From: an uncultured Acidimicrobiales bacterium
GTDB lineage: Bacteria; Actinomycetota; Acidimicrobiia; Acidimicrobiales; Aldehydirespiratoraceae
Length of the DNA: 64,000 nucleotides
Assembly (NCBI GenBank): GCA_951812975.1
Contig: CATOTC010000001.1
Coordinates: 1,396,001 to 1,460,000 of the forward strand
Direction of reading: 5' to 3'
Positions 1 through 6,649 of this stretch are shown here, piece by piece. Each line of letters begins with the position of its first letter. Position 1 is the stretch's first letter. The position numbers and the translations under genes were made by a program. Below the pieces are notes generated by a model that was not told where the DNA came from, did no database searches, and saw only the letters and a program-made list of their open reading frames with translations.

Positions 1-114
1 GTCAAAACCCCAGATCTCCGGCTCTTCGCCATCGGCCAGAACCTTCGTCTTGGAACGAATCTCGTTGGTCGGCTCGGTCCCGTCGATCCACAGATATTCA
101 GCTCGGTAAGCCAC
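1..114 (-). CDS. glnII: Glutamine synthetase type II (eukaryotic-type), N-terminal fragment
   Basis: Only the first 38 codons lie in the window; the rest continues past base 1. The reading starts at a GTG (112-114) and gives AYRAEYLWIDGTEPT followed by a short IRSKTKVL-like stretch, the characteristic beginning of bacterial GlnII enzymes, which make glutamine from glutamate, ammonia and ATP in the cytoplasm. A GAGAGGA ribosome-binding site lies about 6 bases before the GTG. The gene is divergent from the type I synthetase glnA, and glnR is just beyond, so this is a nitrogen-assimilation locus. The identification rests on the N-terminal signature alone. Confidence 0.85.
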   Translation of the reverse strand, partial: MAYRAEYLWIDGTEPTNEIRSKTKVLADGEEPEIWGFD

Positions 115-342
115 TAGATTTCCTCTCTCGAAGATTGTTGCTCTTGAAGAATGTTGCCGACTTCTGGATAGCCGCGGGGCCGCGACTGCTACGGCAATCG
201 ACAACAGGCTACCCAGATGAACAGCCCGAACAGCCCCTAGCGTCCAGGCAACAGATTTCTCAACGATTGCCCAATTGTTAAATGTGTGTGAACGGTCAGG
301 TCACACAGCGAAATCCAGGCATCGGCGTGGCAACGTTGGCGG
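115..342. promoter_or_regulatory. Divergent glnII/glnA intergenic region
   Basis: This 228-base stretch separates two divergent glutamine synthetase genes and should hold both promoters. It is AT-richer near 262-285 than its surroundings. An imperfect dyad, GTGTGA (286-291) and TCACAC (301-306) with a 9-base spacer, sits 37 bases before the glnA start. Because glnR lies just downstream of glnA, GlnR binding here is plausible, but I cannot pick out a convincing GlnR box by eye. Any open frames here look like shadows. Confidence 0.45.
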
Positions 343-1680
343 ATGGAAAGGGACCAGCAGTACGTGCTTCGCAGCGTGGAAGAACGCGGCGTTCGGCTGA
401 TCCGGCTCTGGTTCACCGACGTGCTCGGGAAACTCAAGTCGGTCGCCATAACTCCAGCCGAACTCGAAGCAGCGTTCGACGAGGGCGTGCAGTTCGACGG
501 CAGCTCGATCGACGGTTTCTCACGCGTGCACGAATCCGACGTTCTCGCCCGCCCCGACGCCACCTCCTTTGAACTGCTCCCGTGGGCAACGCACGACGAG
601 CCGTCGGCTCGAATGTTCTGCGACATCCAGAACCTTGACGAGACCCCCTTTGACGGCGACCCTCGCCAGGTCCTTCGCCGCAACCTCGACGAGGCCCGGG
701 CCAAGGGCTACTCGTTCTTCGCCGCCCCGGAGGTCGAGTTCTTCTACTTCGCCTCGGGCGACCCGTCTCTGGGAAAGCCCCAGCCCCTCGACCGCGCCTC
801 CTACTTCGACCTCACGACCGCCGATGTCTCGAGCAACCTCCGCAAACGGACCATCCACATGCTCGAGGCCATGGGGATACCCGTCGAATACTCGTTCCAC
901 GAGGACAGCCCGAGCCAGCACGAGATCGACCTTCGCTACACCGAGGCGCTCGACGTGGCCGACAATCTTATGACGTTGCGGCTGGTCGTGAAGAAGATCG
1001 CCATGGAGGGCGACACCTATGCCTCGTTCATGCCCAAGCCGCTCAACGGCGTGCAGGGCTCGGGGATGCACGTTCACATGTCGCTGTTCTGTGGCGACAC
1101 CAACATCTTCCACGACGGTGACGACCCCTACGGACTCTCAGCAACCGGACGCCAGTTCACCGCCGGCGTTCTGCACCATGCCCGGGAGATCACCGCGGTC
1201 ACCAACCAGCTGGTCAACAGCTACAAGCGACTCTCGGAGAAGTCCGAGGCTCCCCCGTATGTGGCCTGGGCGCGCAACAACCGGTCGGCCCTGGTGAGGG
1301 TGCCGGTTCGCAGACAGGGCAAACCGACCTCGGCTCGGATCGAGTACCGCTCCCCGGACCCGGCCTGTAATCCCTATCTGGCATTCTCGCTGGTGCTCGC
1401 CGCTGGACTGCGCGGCGTCAGCGAGGGCTACGAACTGCCCGCCGAGACACGCACCAACCTCCACGAGCTCAACCCGCACGAGATCGCCGAGTTGGGGGTG
1501 GAGCCGCTGCCCCGTTCGCTCGACGAGGCACTGGACCTGATGGAGGGATCCGACCTCGTCCGTGCAACGCTCGGCGACCACATCTTCGAGTGGTTCCTGC
1601 GCAATAAACGCTCAGAGTGGGACCAGTACCAGTCAACTGTCACACCGTTTGAACTCGAGCGCTATCTGCCCACCTGGTAG
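343..1680 (+). CDS. glnA: Glutamine synthetase type I, GlnA2-like
   Basis: A 445-residue type I glutamine synthetase, full length for the family. The N-terminal beta-grasp part contains RLWFTDVLGKLKSVAI and the active-site-loop stretch FDGSSIDGF. The catalytic domain shows the metal-ligand stretch PEVEFF, the ammonia/glutamate-site segment NGVQGSGMHVHMSLF and the ATP-site segment ARNNRSALVRVP. The C-terminus ends in YLPTW and lacks an evident adenylylation-loop tyrosine motif, as in the GSI-alpha/GlnA2 group of actinobacteria. It converts glutamate and ammonia to glutamine. ATG 343 is the natural start. The gene is followed after 2 bases by a tiny repeat-containing frame and then glnR, suggesting a glnA-glnR transcript. 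Confidence 0.93.
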   Translation: MERDQQYVLRSVEERGVRLIRLWFTDVLGKLKSVAITPAELEAAFDEGVQFDGSSIDGFSRVHESDVLARPDATSFELLPWATHDEPSARMFCDIQNLDETPFDGDPRQVLRRNLDEARAKGYSFFAAPEVEFFYFASGDPSLGKPQPLDRASYFDLTTADVSSNLRKRTIHMLEAMGIPVEYSFHEDSPSQHEIDLRYTEALDVADNLMTLRLVVKKIAMEGDTYASFMPKPLNGVQGSGMHVHMSLFCGDTNIFHDGDDPYGLSATGRQFTAGVLHHAREITAVTNQLVNSYKRLSEKSEAPPYVAWARNNRSALVRVPVRRQGKPTSARIEYRSPDPACNPYLAFSLVLAAGLRGVSEGYELPAETRTNLHELNPHEIAELGVEPLPRSLDEALDLMEGSDLVRATLGDHIFEWFLRNKRSEWDQYQSTVTPFELERYLPTW

Positions 1681-1682
1681 CA

Positions 1683-1760
1683 ATGCCCGACGTAGACATG
1701 CCCGACGTAGACATGCCCGACGTCGCAGCCGAGCCCGACTTGATAGACATGAAGCAATGA
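1683..1760 (+). CDS. Possible 25-residue coupling peptide with MPDVD repeats
   Basis: A 26-codon frame opens two bases after the glnA stop and closes with a TGA that overlaps the ATG of glnR (ATGA at 1757-1760). Its first 45 bases are three tandem 15-base units (ATGCCCGACGTAGAC at 1683, 1698 and 1713, the last diverging at its end), each encoding MPDVD or MPDVA. The peptide is acidic and has no recognisable domain. Translation running through it would end exactly on the glnR start codon. I see no strong ribosome-binding site before it. It may be a coupling leader or only a short tandem duplication. Confidence 0.3.
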   Translation: MPDVDMPDVDMPDVAAEPDLIDMKQ

Positions 1761-2434
1761 GACCGCTGCTCGTCTTTCCCGACCCGGTACCGCCGGAGTT
1801 GGCTCAGACCCTCGACATCGGGGGCTGGGCGTGGAAGGCCGCGGCCGACACCGAAGCAGCCCGGTCCGACGAACCCGCAGACGGATGGGTCGGGGCCATT
1901 GTCATGGCCGGTCTGGATCTGGAACCAGCGCTGCGGTTCTGTCGATCGGTCCACAACGGCGACGTGAACGTCGGTTCGCTGCTGCTGCTCGTCAACGGCG
2001 GCCACCTGCAGTCGCTCGATCCCCACCACGACCTGTTCGACGACTTCTGTCTGCACCCGTTCCATCCCCTGGAGCTGGAGATCCGCCTCAAGCACCTCTT
2101 CAGACGAGGCGGCCAGGCCGACGACATCGACCTGATCGAATACGGCCCCCTGGCCATGAACCTTGAGACCTACCAGGCCGTGATCGACTCCAGACCGCTC
2201 GATCTCACCTATATGGAGTACGAACTCCTGAGGTTCTTGGCCGCGCATCCCGGCAAGGTATTCACCCGCGAAACGCTCCTCAACCGGGTCTGGGGCTACG
2301 ACTACTATGGCGGAGCGCGCACCGTGGACGTCCATGTGCGGCGGCTGCGCTCAAAGCTCGGCGAGGAGCATGCGAACCTGATCCAGACCGTCCGCTCGGT
2401 CGGTTATTCCTTCGGTCGCAGCCGCTGGGGTTAG
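1757..2434 (+). CDS. glnR: GlnR-type nitrogen response regulator, OmpR/PhoB DNA-binding
   Basis: A 225-residue protein with an N-terminal receiver-like domain (about 1-120) and a C-terminal winged helix (about 130-220). The latter shows LDLTYMEYELLRFLAAHPG, VFTRETLLNRVWGYDY and RTVDVHVRRLRSKLG, the hallmarks of OmpR/PhoB effectors and very close in style to actinobacterial GlnR. The receiver half is atypical: the usual phosphorylatable aspartate strand reads AIVMAGLD here, so classical phosphotransfer is unlikely, in line with GlnR being an orphan regulator. Location directly after a glutamine synthetase supports a role in activating nitrogen-assimilation genes. ATG 1757 is preferred over upstream in-frame starts, which would run back into glnA. 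Confidence 0.85.
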   Translation: MRPLLVFPDPVPPELAQTLDIGGWAWKAAADTEAARSDEPADGWVGAIVMAGLDLEPALRFCRSVHNGDVNVGSLLLLVNGGHLQSLDPHHDLFDDFCLHPFHPLELEIRLKHLFRRGGQADDIDLIEYGPLAMNLETYQAVIDSRPLDLTYMEYELLRFLAAHPGKVFTRETLLNRVWGYDYYGGARTVDVHVRRLRSKLGEEHANLIQTVRSVGYSFGRSRWG

Positions 2435-2458
2435 TCGCTGGGGCTGGTCGCTGGGGCG

Positions 2459-2653
2459 CTAGTCCAGGTAGGGGTTGGTCTCTGAGAGCGCAAGATACTC
2501 GTTGGGCTCCCCGTCCTCGTCGACGTTGTCGAGATCACGATCACGCCCGATGAGTCCACCTAGCAGGCCGGCGAGTGCAGCCATGCTCATCAGCACAGCC
2601 ACGGGCATGACCACCACCAACAACACCACGATCACCACCGCTCCGAGGTCCAT
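2459..2653 (-). CDS. Small single-span membrane protein, hypothetical
   Basis: A 64-residue frame on the minus strand that begins 4 bases after the stop of the RidA gene, so it is likely the second gene of a two-gene unit. Residues about 4-36 form one long hydrophobic segment rich in valine, leucine and alanine. The remaining C-terminal tail (about 37-64) is strongly acidic and ends NPYLD. I recognise no family. The tight spacing, membrane-protein composition and lack of a competing gene make it a credible coding sequence. It converges with glnR, whose stop is 24 bases away. Confidence 0.55.
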   Translation of the reverse strand: MDLGAVVIVVLLVVVMPVAVLMSMAALAGLLGGLIGRDRDLDNVDEDGEPNEYLALSETNPYLD

Positions 2654-2657
2654 GGCG

Positions 2658-3020
2658 TCAGTCTGCCACAGCGGCCGGGCGGGCCGCGATTACTTCGATC
2701 TCGACCTGTGCACCGATTGGGAGCGCCACCACAGCCACCGCGGACCGGGCCGGGCGGTGTCCGTCGAACTCCTCGGAGTAGATCTTGTTCACCGCCGCGT
2801 AGTCGCCCATGTCGACCAGGAACACCGTCGCTTTGACCACATCGGTCAGCGAAGCGTCGGCTGAGGCCAACACGGCACGGAGGTTGGCGAACACTTGTCT
2901 CGTCTCGGCCTCGACTCCGCCCTCGACGAGCACACCGTCGCTGATACCGATCTGGCCGGCAGTGAACAGGAAGTCCCCGCCTCGCATGATCGGCGAATAG
3001 GGACCCACCGGTGTGCTCAT
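2658..3020 (-). CDS. RidA family (YjgF/UK114) reactive imine deaminase
   Basis: A 120-residue protein of the usual RidA length. It starts with the MSTPVGPYSPIMRGGDFLFTAGQ-type stretch that carries the GPYS motif, has the central VKATVFLVDMGDYAAVN segment, and ends with the RPARSAVAVVALPIGAQVEIE region containing the conserved arginine that holds the substrate carboxylate. RidA proteins are cytosolic trimers that hydrolyse reactive enamine/imine intermediates made by PLP enzymes. Its neighbour downstream is a small membrane protein. Many Rid subfamilies have other roles, so the exact substrate is open. Confidence 0.88.
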   Translation of the reverse strand: MSTPVGPYSPIMRGGDFLFTAGQIGISDGVLVEGGVEAETRQVFANLRAVLASADASLTDVVKATVFLVDMGDYAAVNKIYSEEFDGHRPARSAVAVVALPIGAQVEIEVIAARPAAVAD

Positions 3021-3101
3021 AACGTGCTCCTTGCCCAGTTGATCGACTCAGTTCCCGAGCGCATCGCAGGTTAGCGCATCACAGGCCGCAAAGGCCCGCC
3101 G

Positions 3102-4703
3102 TCAGCGGTCGCGGATCGGCCATTGTTCGGGGCATCCCCGGTCGAGCCACACAGCGGCGGCGACCGCCGCGAACACTGCGTCTGAGCCGTTGACGGGATC
3201 GTCTGTGGACGGTTCGACCGTGATGTCGATGCGGGGAGTGTCGATCGCACGAAGGACTCCGAAGGAACGGATCGTCAGATCGTGAAGCTCACCGTGCTCA
3301 TCGACTGCGAGGCTCTCGCTGGTCACCCAGGACAGGGCCATATGTGCAGCTCCGGTACAATACGAGCGCAGAACAGTCTCATCGAGCACCGCCCCGCAAC
3401 GGACCGAAACCTCGAGCGTTCCATCGGCTCTGACCGAAGCGGTGGCCTCACCTGCACCCGGTGCGGTGATCCAACCGACCTCGCCGCGTGCCCCGGCGAG
3501 CAGAACCGTTGCCTCGACCCAACCGGCGCCGCGAATGGCCGCGCTGGTAGGTGGGCCGACGACGTCGACTTCCTGCACCTCCAAACCGGGGGCGACCCTT
3601 GAGATCGCCTCCGTGATCCCGGGTGTTCGAGCGACCCGCACGACCCCCGTTCCGTCACGGTTGACTCCCGCTGCGATCGGTGGACGCTTGGGGCCCCGGC
3701 GCACCGAGTCCTCACGGGAGTACAAAACCCGTACCGGACGACCCGCCCCGTTCGCCAGACGCTGTGCCACCTCGGCTACTTCGCTTGACTGTTTCGCCCC
3801 GAACGCTCCCCCGTTCGCCAAAGGCGTCACCGGCTCGCCTCCCGGGTTGCACCAGGACGCGTCCGTCTCGAGGTAGGCCGGCTCGACCCATGAGGTGCGG
3901 AGCGTGAGGTCGAAGTCGCCTTCTGGCACCGGGATCGGCGGCTCGAACAAGGCTGTGGTGCGGCGACCCTGCACTTTGCCCGCAAGGCGCAGAGCTTCTG
4001 AACGGGTCTCGGCGAGCACCCACTGTTGGTCTGAGCCCGTGGGGTCGTCTTCCGCCAACACCGCTAAGAGTGCATCGGCGGGGGCTGAGTCGTCGGCAAA
4101 ACCACCGAGTCCCGCGGCGACCGCCGGGCCCACGGACTGTGCAACACCACCCTCGATCGTCGCTCTTTGAGCCGAGGTGCTCCGATGGCCGGCCGTGCGG
4201 ATGCCAACAGGACTCTCACAGGCACGTTGGTGATCACCGAAGGCCACCCATGCGTCGACCACAGGCTGCCAACCGGTGCAGCGGCACAGGTGCGCCTGCA
4301 GTGCCTTGGCCGCGGCCTCTCGGTCATTGTGGTCTGCGCCTTTGGTCCGCAGTCCTTCGTAGCGGCAGATGATGCCCGGCGTGCAGAAACCGCACTGGCT
4401 TCCACCGGTCGAGGCGAACGAGTCAGCCCAGGCTTCGGCAAGGTCGTCGGGAAGTCCTTCAAGAGTGGTGATGGTGCGATCACGAACCCGACGCACCGGG
4501 GTAACGCACGACACCCGAGGTGCACCGTCGACCAGCACCGTGCAACAACCGCACTGCCCCTGCGGACTGCACCCGTCCTTGACCGAGATGAGCCGGAGAT
4601 CGTCACGCAGGACCTCGAGCAGCGTCGCCGTGTTGGCAACCGTGCCGTCGACGTTGACCTCACGGCCGTTGACAACAAGCTCTATGGACTCGGCTGATTC
4701 CAT
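3102..4703 (-). CDS. Fusion of xanthine-dehydrogenase-type [2Fe-2S] subunit and shortened molybdopterin-binding domain
   Basis: About 533 residues. The first 150 match the small subunit of xanthine dehydrogenase-type hydroxylases: a ferredoxin-like cluster site (DGCSPQGQCGCCTVLVDG) and a helical cluster site (SQCGFCTPGIICRYEGL, later HLCRCTGW). The rest resembles the molybdenum subunit but is drastically shortened, about 370 residues instead of about 750. It keeps GGAFGAK and GAAHMALSWVT-like stretches. The glycine-rich region near the C-terminus reads PVNGSDAVFA where active enzymes normally have a catalytic glutamate after a glycine, so hydroxylase activity is doubtful. ATG 4703 is chosen; a GTG at 4742 is the alternative. 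No FAD subunit or Mo-insertion gene lies beside it. Confidence 0.7.
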   Translation of the reverse strand: MESAESIELVVNGREVNVDGTVANTATLLEVLRDDLRLISVKDGCSPQGQCGCCTVLVDGAPRVSCVTPVRRVRDRTITTLEGLPDDLAEAWADSFASTGGSQCGFCTPGIICRYEGLRTKGADHNDREAAAKALQAHLCRCTGWQPVVDAWVAFGDHQRACESPVGIRTAGHRSTSAQRATIEGGVAQSVGPAVAAGLGGFADDSAPADALLAVLAEDDPTGSDQQWVLAETRSEALRLAGKVQGRRTTALFEPPIPVPEGDFDLTLRTSWVEPAYLETDASWCNPGGEPVTPLANGGAFGAKQSSEVAEVAQRLANGAGRPVRVLYSREDSVRRGPKRPPIAAGVNRDGTGVVRVARTPGITEAISRVAPGLEVQEVDVVGPPTSAAIRGAGWVEATVLLAGARGEVGWITAPGAGEATASVRADGTLEVSVRCGAVLDETVLRSYCTGAAHMALSWVTSESLAVDEHGELHDLTIRSFGVLRAIDTPRIDITVEPSTDDPVNGSDAVFAAVAAAVWLDRGCPEQWPIRDR

Positions 4704-4767
4704 CGAGGTGACTCTACGCCGCCGACTAGAAGCCTGAACCACCGATAACGGCTAGTGTTTGTGCGCA

Positions 4768-5853
4768 ATGGTGACATTCCCGACCGTGATCGACGAAGCA
4801 ACCACGCAGTGGCTCACAGAATCGCTGCGCTCATCGGGAGGTCTCGCGGCCGACGCACAGGTGGCCGGGTTCGACGTTGAACCCATCGGCATGGGAGTCG
4901 GGATCATGGGCCTGCTCTACCGCCTGTCGCTGCGCTACGACACCGAGGCGGCGGGTCCGGCGACTCTGGTGCTGAAACTCCCGTCGACCGATCCTCAAGC
5001 CCGTCACATGGCCCAGGTCTTTCGGTTCTACGAGAAGGAGGTCGGCTTCTACCGCCAATTCGCCGAGCTCACCCCGATCTCAACCACGGCCTGCTACGCG
5101 GCGAGCCACGATCCCGAAACCGACGATTTCGTACTCCTCTTCGAGGACATCGGCGATGCGACCGTTCACAGTCAGGTCGACGGCTGTCCGCTCGATGCGG
5201 CGCTGCTCACGGTCCGCAACCTTGCCCGGCACCACGCAAGGTTCGCGGATTCGGCACTGTTCGACGATCCCGACTTCGCCTGGCTCCCGTTCGGTTCGGA
5301 TCCGCCCACTCCCGAAGCGTTGATCCAGGGAGTCACCGCTTCGTGGGAGCCCTTCAAGGCGAAGTTCCCCGAGCTCGTGACGAGCGAACTGACGGCGATC
5401 ATCGAACGCTTCCCAGGATCCGTCCGTTCGCTGCTGGCAGTGAAGGAGGGGCGTCCGATCACGATCGTCCACGGCGACTACCGACTCGACAACCTCTTCT
5501 TCGCCGACGGCGGGGTCACAACCATCGACTGGCAGGTGTGCGTCAAAGGGCCTTTCGCCTATGACCTCGCCTACTTCATCACCCAGAGCCTGACCGTCGA
5601 AGACCGTCAGGCCCATGAGACCGCGCTGATCGACGCCTACCTGGGCGAACTCGAGTCCGTCGGCGTGTCCCACGACCGTGACATGTTGATGGACGACTAC
5701 AGGGCGACCGCCATGTTCTGTCTGTGTTATCCGATACAGGCAGGAACAGTTGAACTCGTCAACGAGCGGGCCCGGGCGCTAATCGTCGACATGTTCAACC
5801 GCGCGATCACCGCCATCAGCGACCACAACGCCACCGAATTCCTCGTCGACTAG
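4768..5853 (+). CDS. Aminoglycoside phosphotransferase/choline-kinase-like protein
   Basis: A 361-residue kinase-fold protein. The N-lobe has ATLVLKLP, with the lysine in the nucleotide-binding strand. The hinge region reads FVLLFEDIGD. The catalytic loop is VHGDYRLDNLFF (HxDxxxxN type) and the metal-binding motif is TIDWQ in place of DFG, typical of APH and ecdysteroid-kinase-like (DUF1679) proteins. These phosphorylate small hydroxylated molecules; the substrate is not evident. ATG 4768 is preferred to an upstream TTG at 4759. It is divergent from the Fe-S fusion gene, sharing about 64 bases of upstream sequence. Confidence 0.8.
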   Translation: MVTFPTVIDEATTQWLTESLRSSGGLAADAQVAGFDVEPIGMGVGIMGLLYRLSLRYDTEAAGPATLVLKLPSTDPQARHMAQVFRFYEKEVGFYRQFAELTPISTTACYAASHDPETDDFVLLFEDIGDATVHSQVDGCPLDAALLTVRNLARHHARFADSALFDDPDFAWLPFGSDPPTPEALIQGVTASWEPFKAKFPELVTSELTAIIERFPGSVRSLLAVKEGRPITIVHGDYRLDNLFFADGGVTTIDWQVCVKGPFAYDLAYFITQSLTVEDRQAHETALIDAYLGELESVGVSHDRDMLMDDYRATAMFCLCYPIQAGTVELVNERARALIVDMFNRAITAISDHNATEFLVD

Positions 5854-5873
5854 GCGAGACTGGGCAGAGTTTG

Positions 5874-6311
5874 TCAACTCCGCGGCGGTGCGATGGGGTT
5901 GATCCAATTGACTTCGGTGAACCGACCGAAGTCTGAGTCGGCCGACACGATGGTCAATCCATGCTCAATGCAAAGCGCCGCCAAGGCGGCATCAGGAATC
6001 AAATTGGCACTGAGGTGCAGGTCCTGAATCAGCCGACCCAGGATCTCCCGATGGCCGCGACCCGGCTGAGGCACCCAAGCGTTGGGAGCGTCGAGCCAGC
6101 TCTCCACCATCCCCCAGGCCTCCGCGGGAGCGAGGGGGTTCGTCATCGCACGCGGATTGGTAGTGATGCGCAGGAAAGCCGTCATTGACTGCCAAGGCAG
6201 TCCTATTCGCCGAGGGCCGTTCAGCGCCTCTTCAATCCAACTGCGCCCAGCAGCGTGAAATGGGCTGTCCTCATCCACCGCGTACAACAAGATGTTGGCG
6301 TCTACCAGCAT
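5874..6311 (-). CDS. vapC: VapC-type PIN-domain ribonuclease toxin
   Basis: A 145-residue PIN-domain protein. It begins MLVDANILLYAVDEDSP with the first catalytic aspartate at residue 4. A central acidic residue lies in the WIEEALNG region. The C-terminal part has HLSANLIPDAALAALCIEHG followed by IVSADSDFGRF, supplying the last metal-binding aspartates. PIN toxins cleave RNA, often tRNA or rRNA, when freed from their antitoxin. The gene starts 8 bases after the stop of the small antitoxin gene upstream, the standard VapBC layout. Confidence 0.87.
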   Translation of the reverse strand: MLVDANILLYAVDEDSPFHAAGRSWIEEALNGPRRIGLPWQSMTAFLRITTNPRAMTNPLAPAEAWGMVESWLDAPNAWVPQPGRGHREILGRLIQDLHLSANLIPDAALAALCIEHGLTIVSADSDFGRFTEVNWINPIAPPRS

Positions 6312-6319
6312 TGCATCGC

Positions 6320-6550
6320 TCAGCGAGCCTGGTGACCCTCTAGCAGGTCGATCGCGTCGGCCACGTTCGTCACGTCGATACGAACGCCGAGTCGGCGCGT
6401 CTGCTGAACAAACGGTACCGGAGACGCTTCGGCGAGCAGCCCGAGCCGAACCAAGGCGTTGACGGCCTCCGATACACCCATGCCGCTCTCGCTACGAAGT
6501 ATTGCCAGTGCCTGAGCTGTGTCGTCGTCGAACTCCACAGTGGTCCTCAT
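6320..6550 (-). CDS. vapB: VapB-type antitoxin, ribbon-helix-helix
   Basis: A 76-residue protein starting MRTTVEFDDDTAQALAILRS, the short beta strand plus helix of ribbon-helix-helix antitoxins. It is followed by SEAVNALVRLGLLAE, the second helix. The C-terminal third should wrap the PIN toxin encoded 8 bases downstream. Start 6550 is chosen because the upstream in-frame extension does not look like coding sequence and lies in an AT-rich stretch (6551-6607) likely to carry the promoter. Such antitoxins usually repress their own operon. Confidence 0.8.
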   Translation of the reverse strand: MRTTVEFDDDTAQALAILRSESGMGVSEAVNALVRLGLLAEASPVPFVQQTRRLGVRIDVTNVADAIDLLEGHQAR

Positions 6551-6649
6551 CCCACAAGCATACATGTTGATGCGTAAGTTTTCACATTTAAATGCGCTAA
6601 TCTCCACATCTTCGTGCCAAGTCGGTTACTCGACCCGACACCGATGCTG

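Noticed and set aside
286-306. CRP-type site (TGTGA/TCACA) before glnA
   Set aside because: The spacer between half-sites is 9 bases rather than the 6 of CRP sites; kept only as an imperfect dyad.
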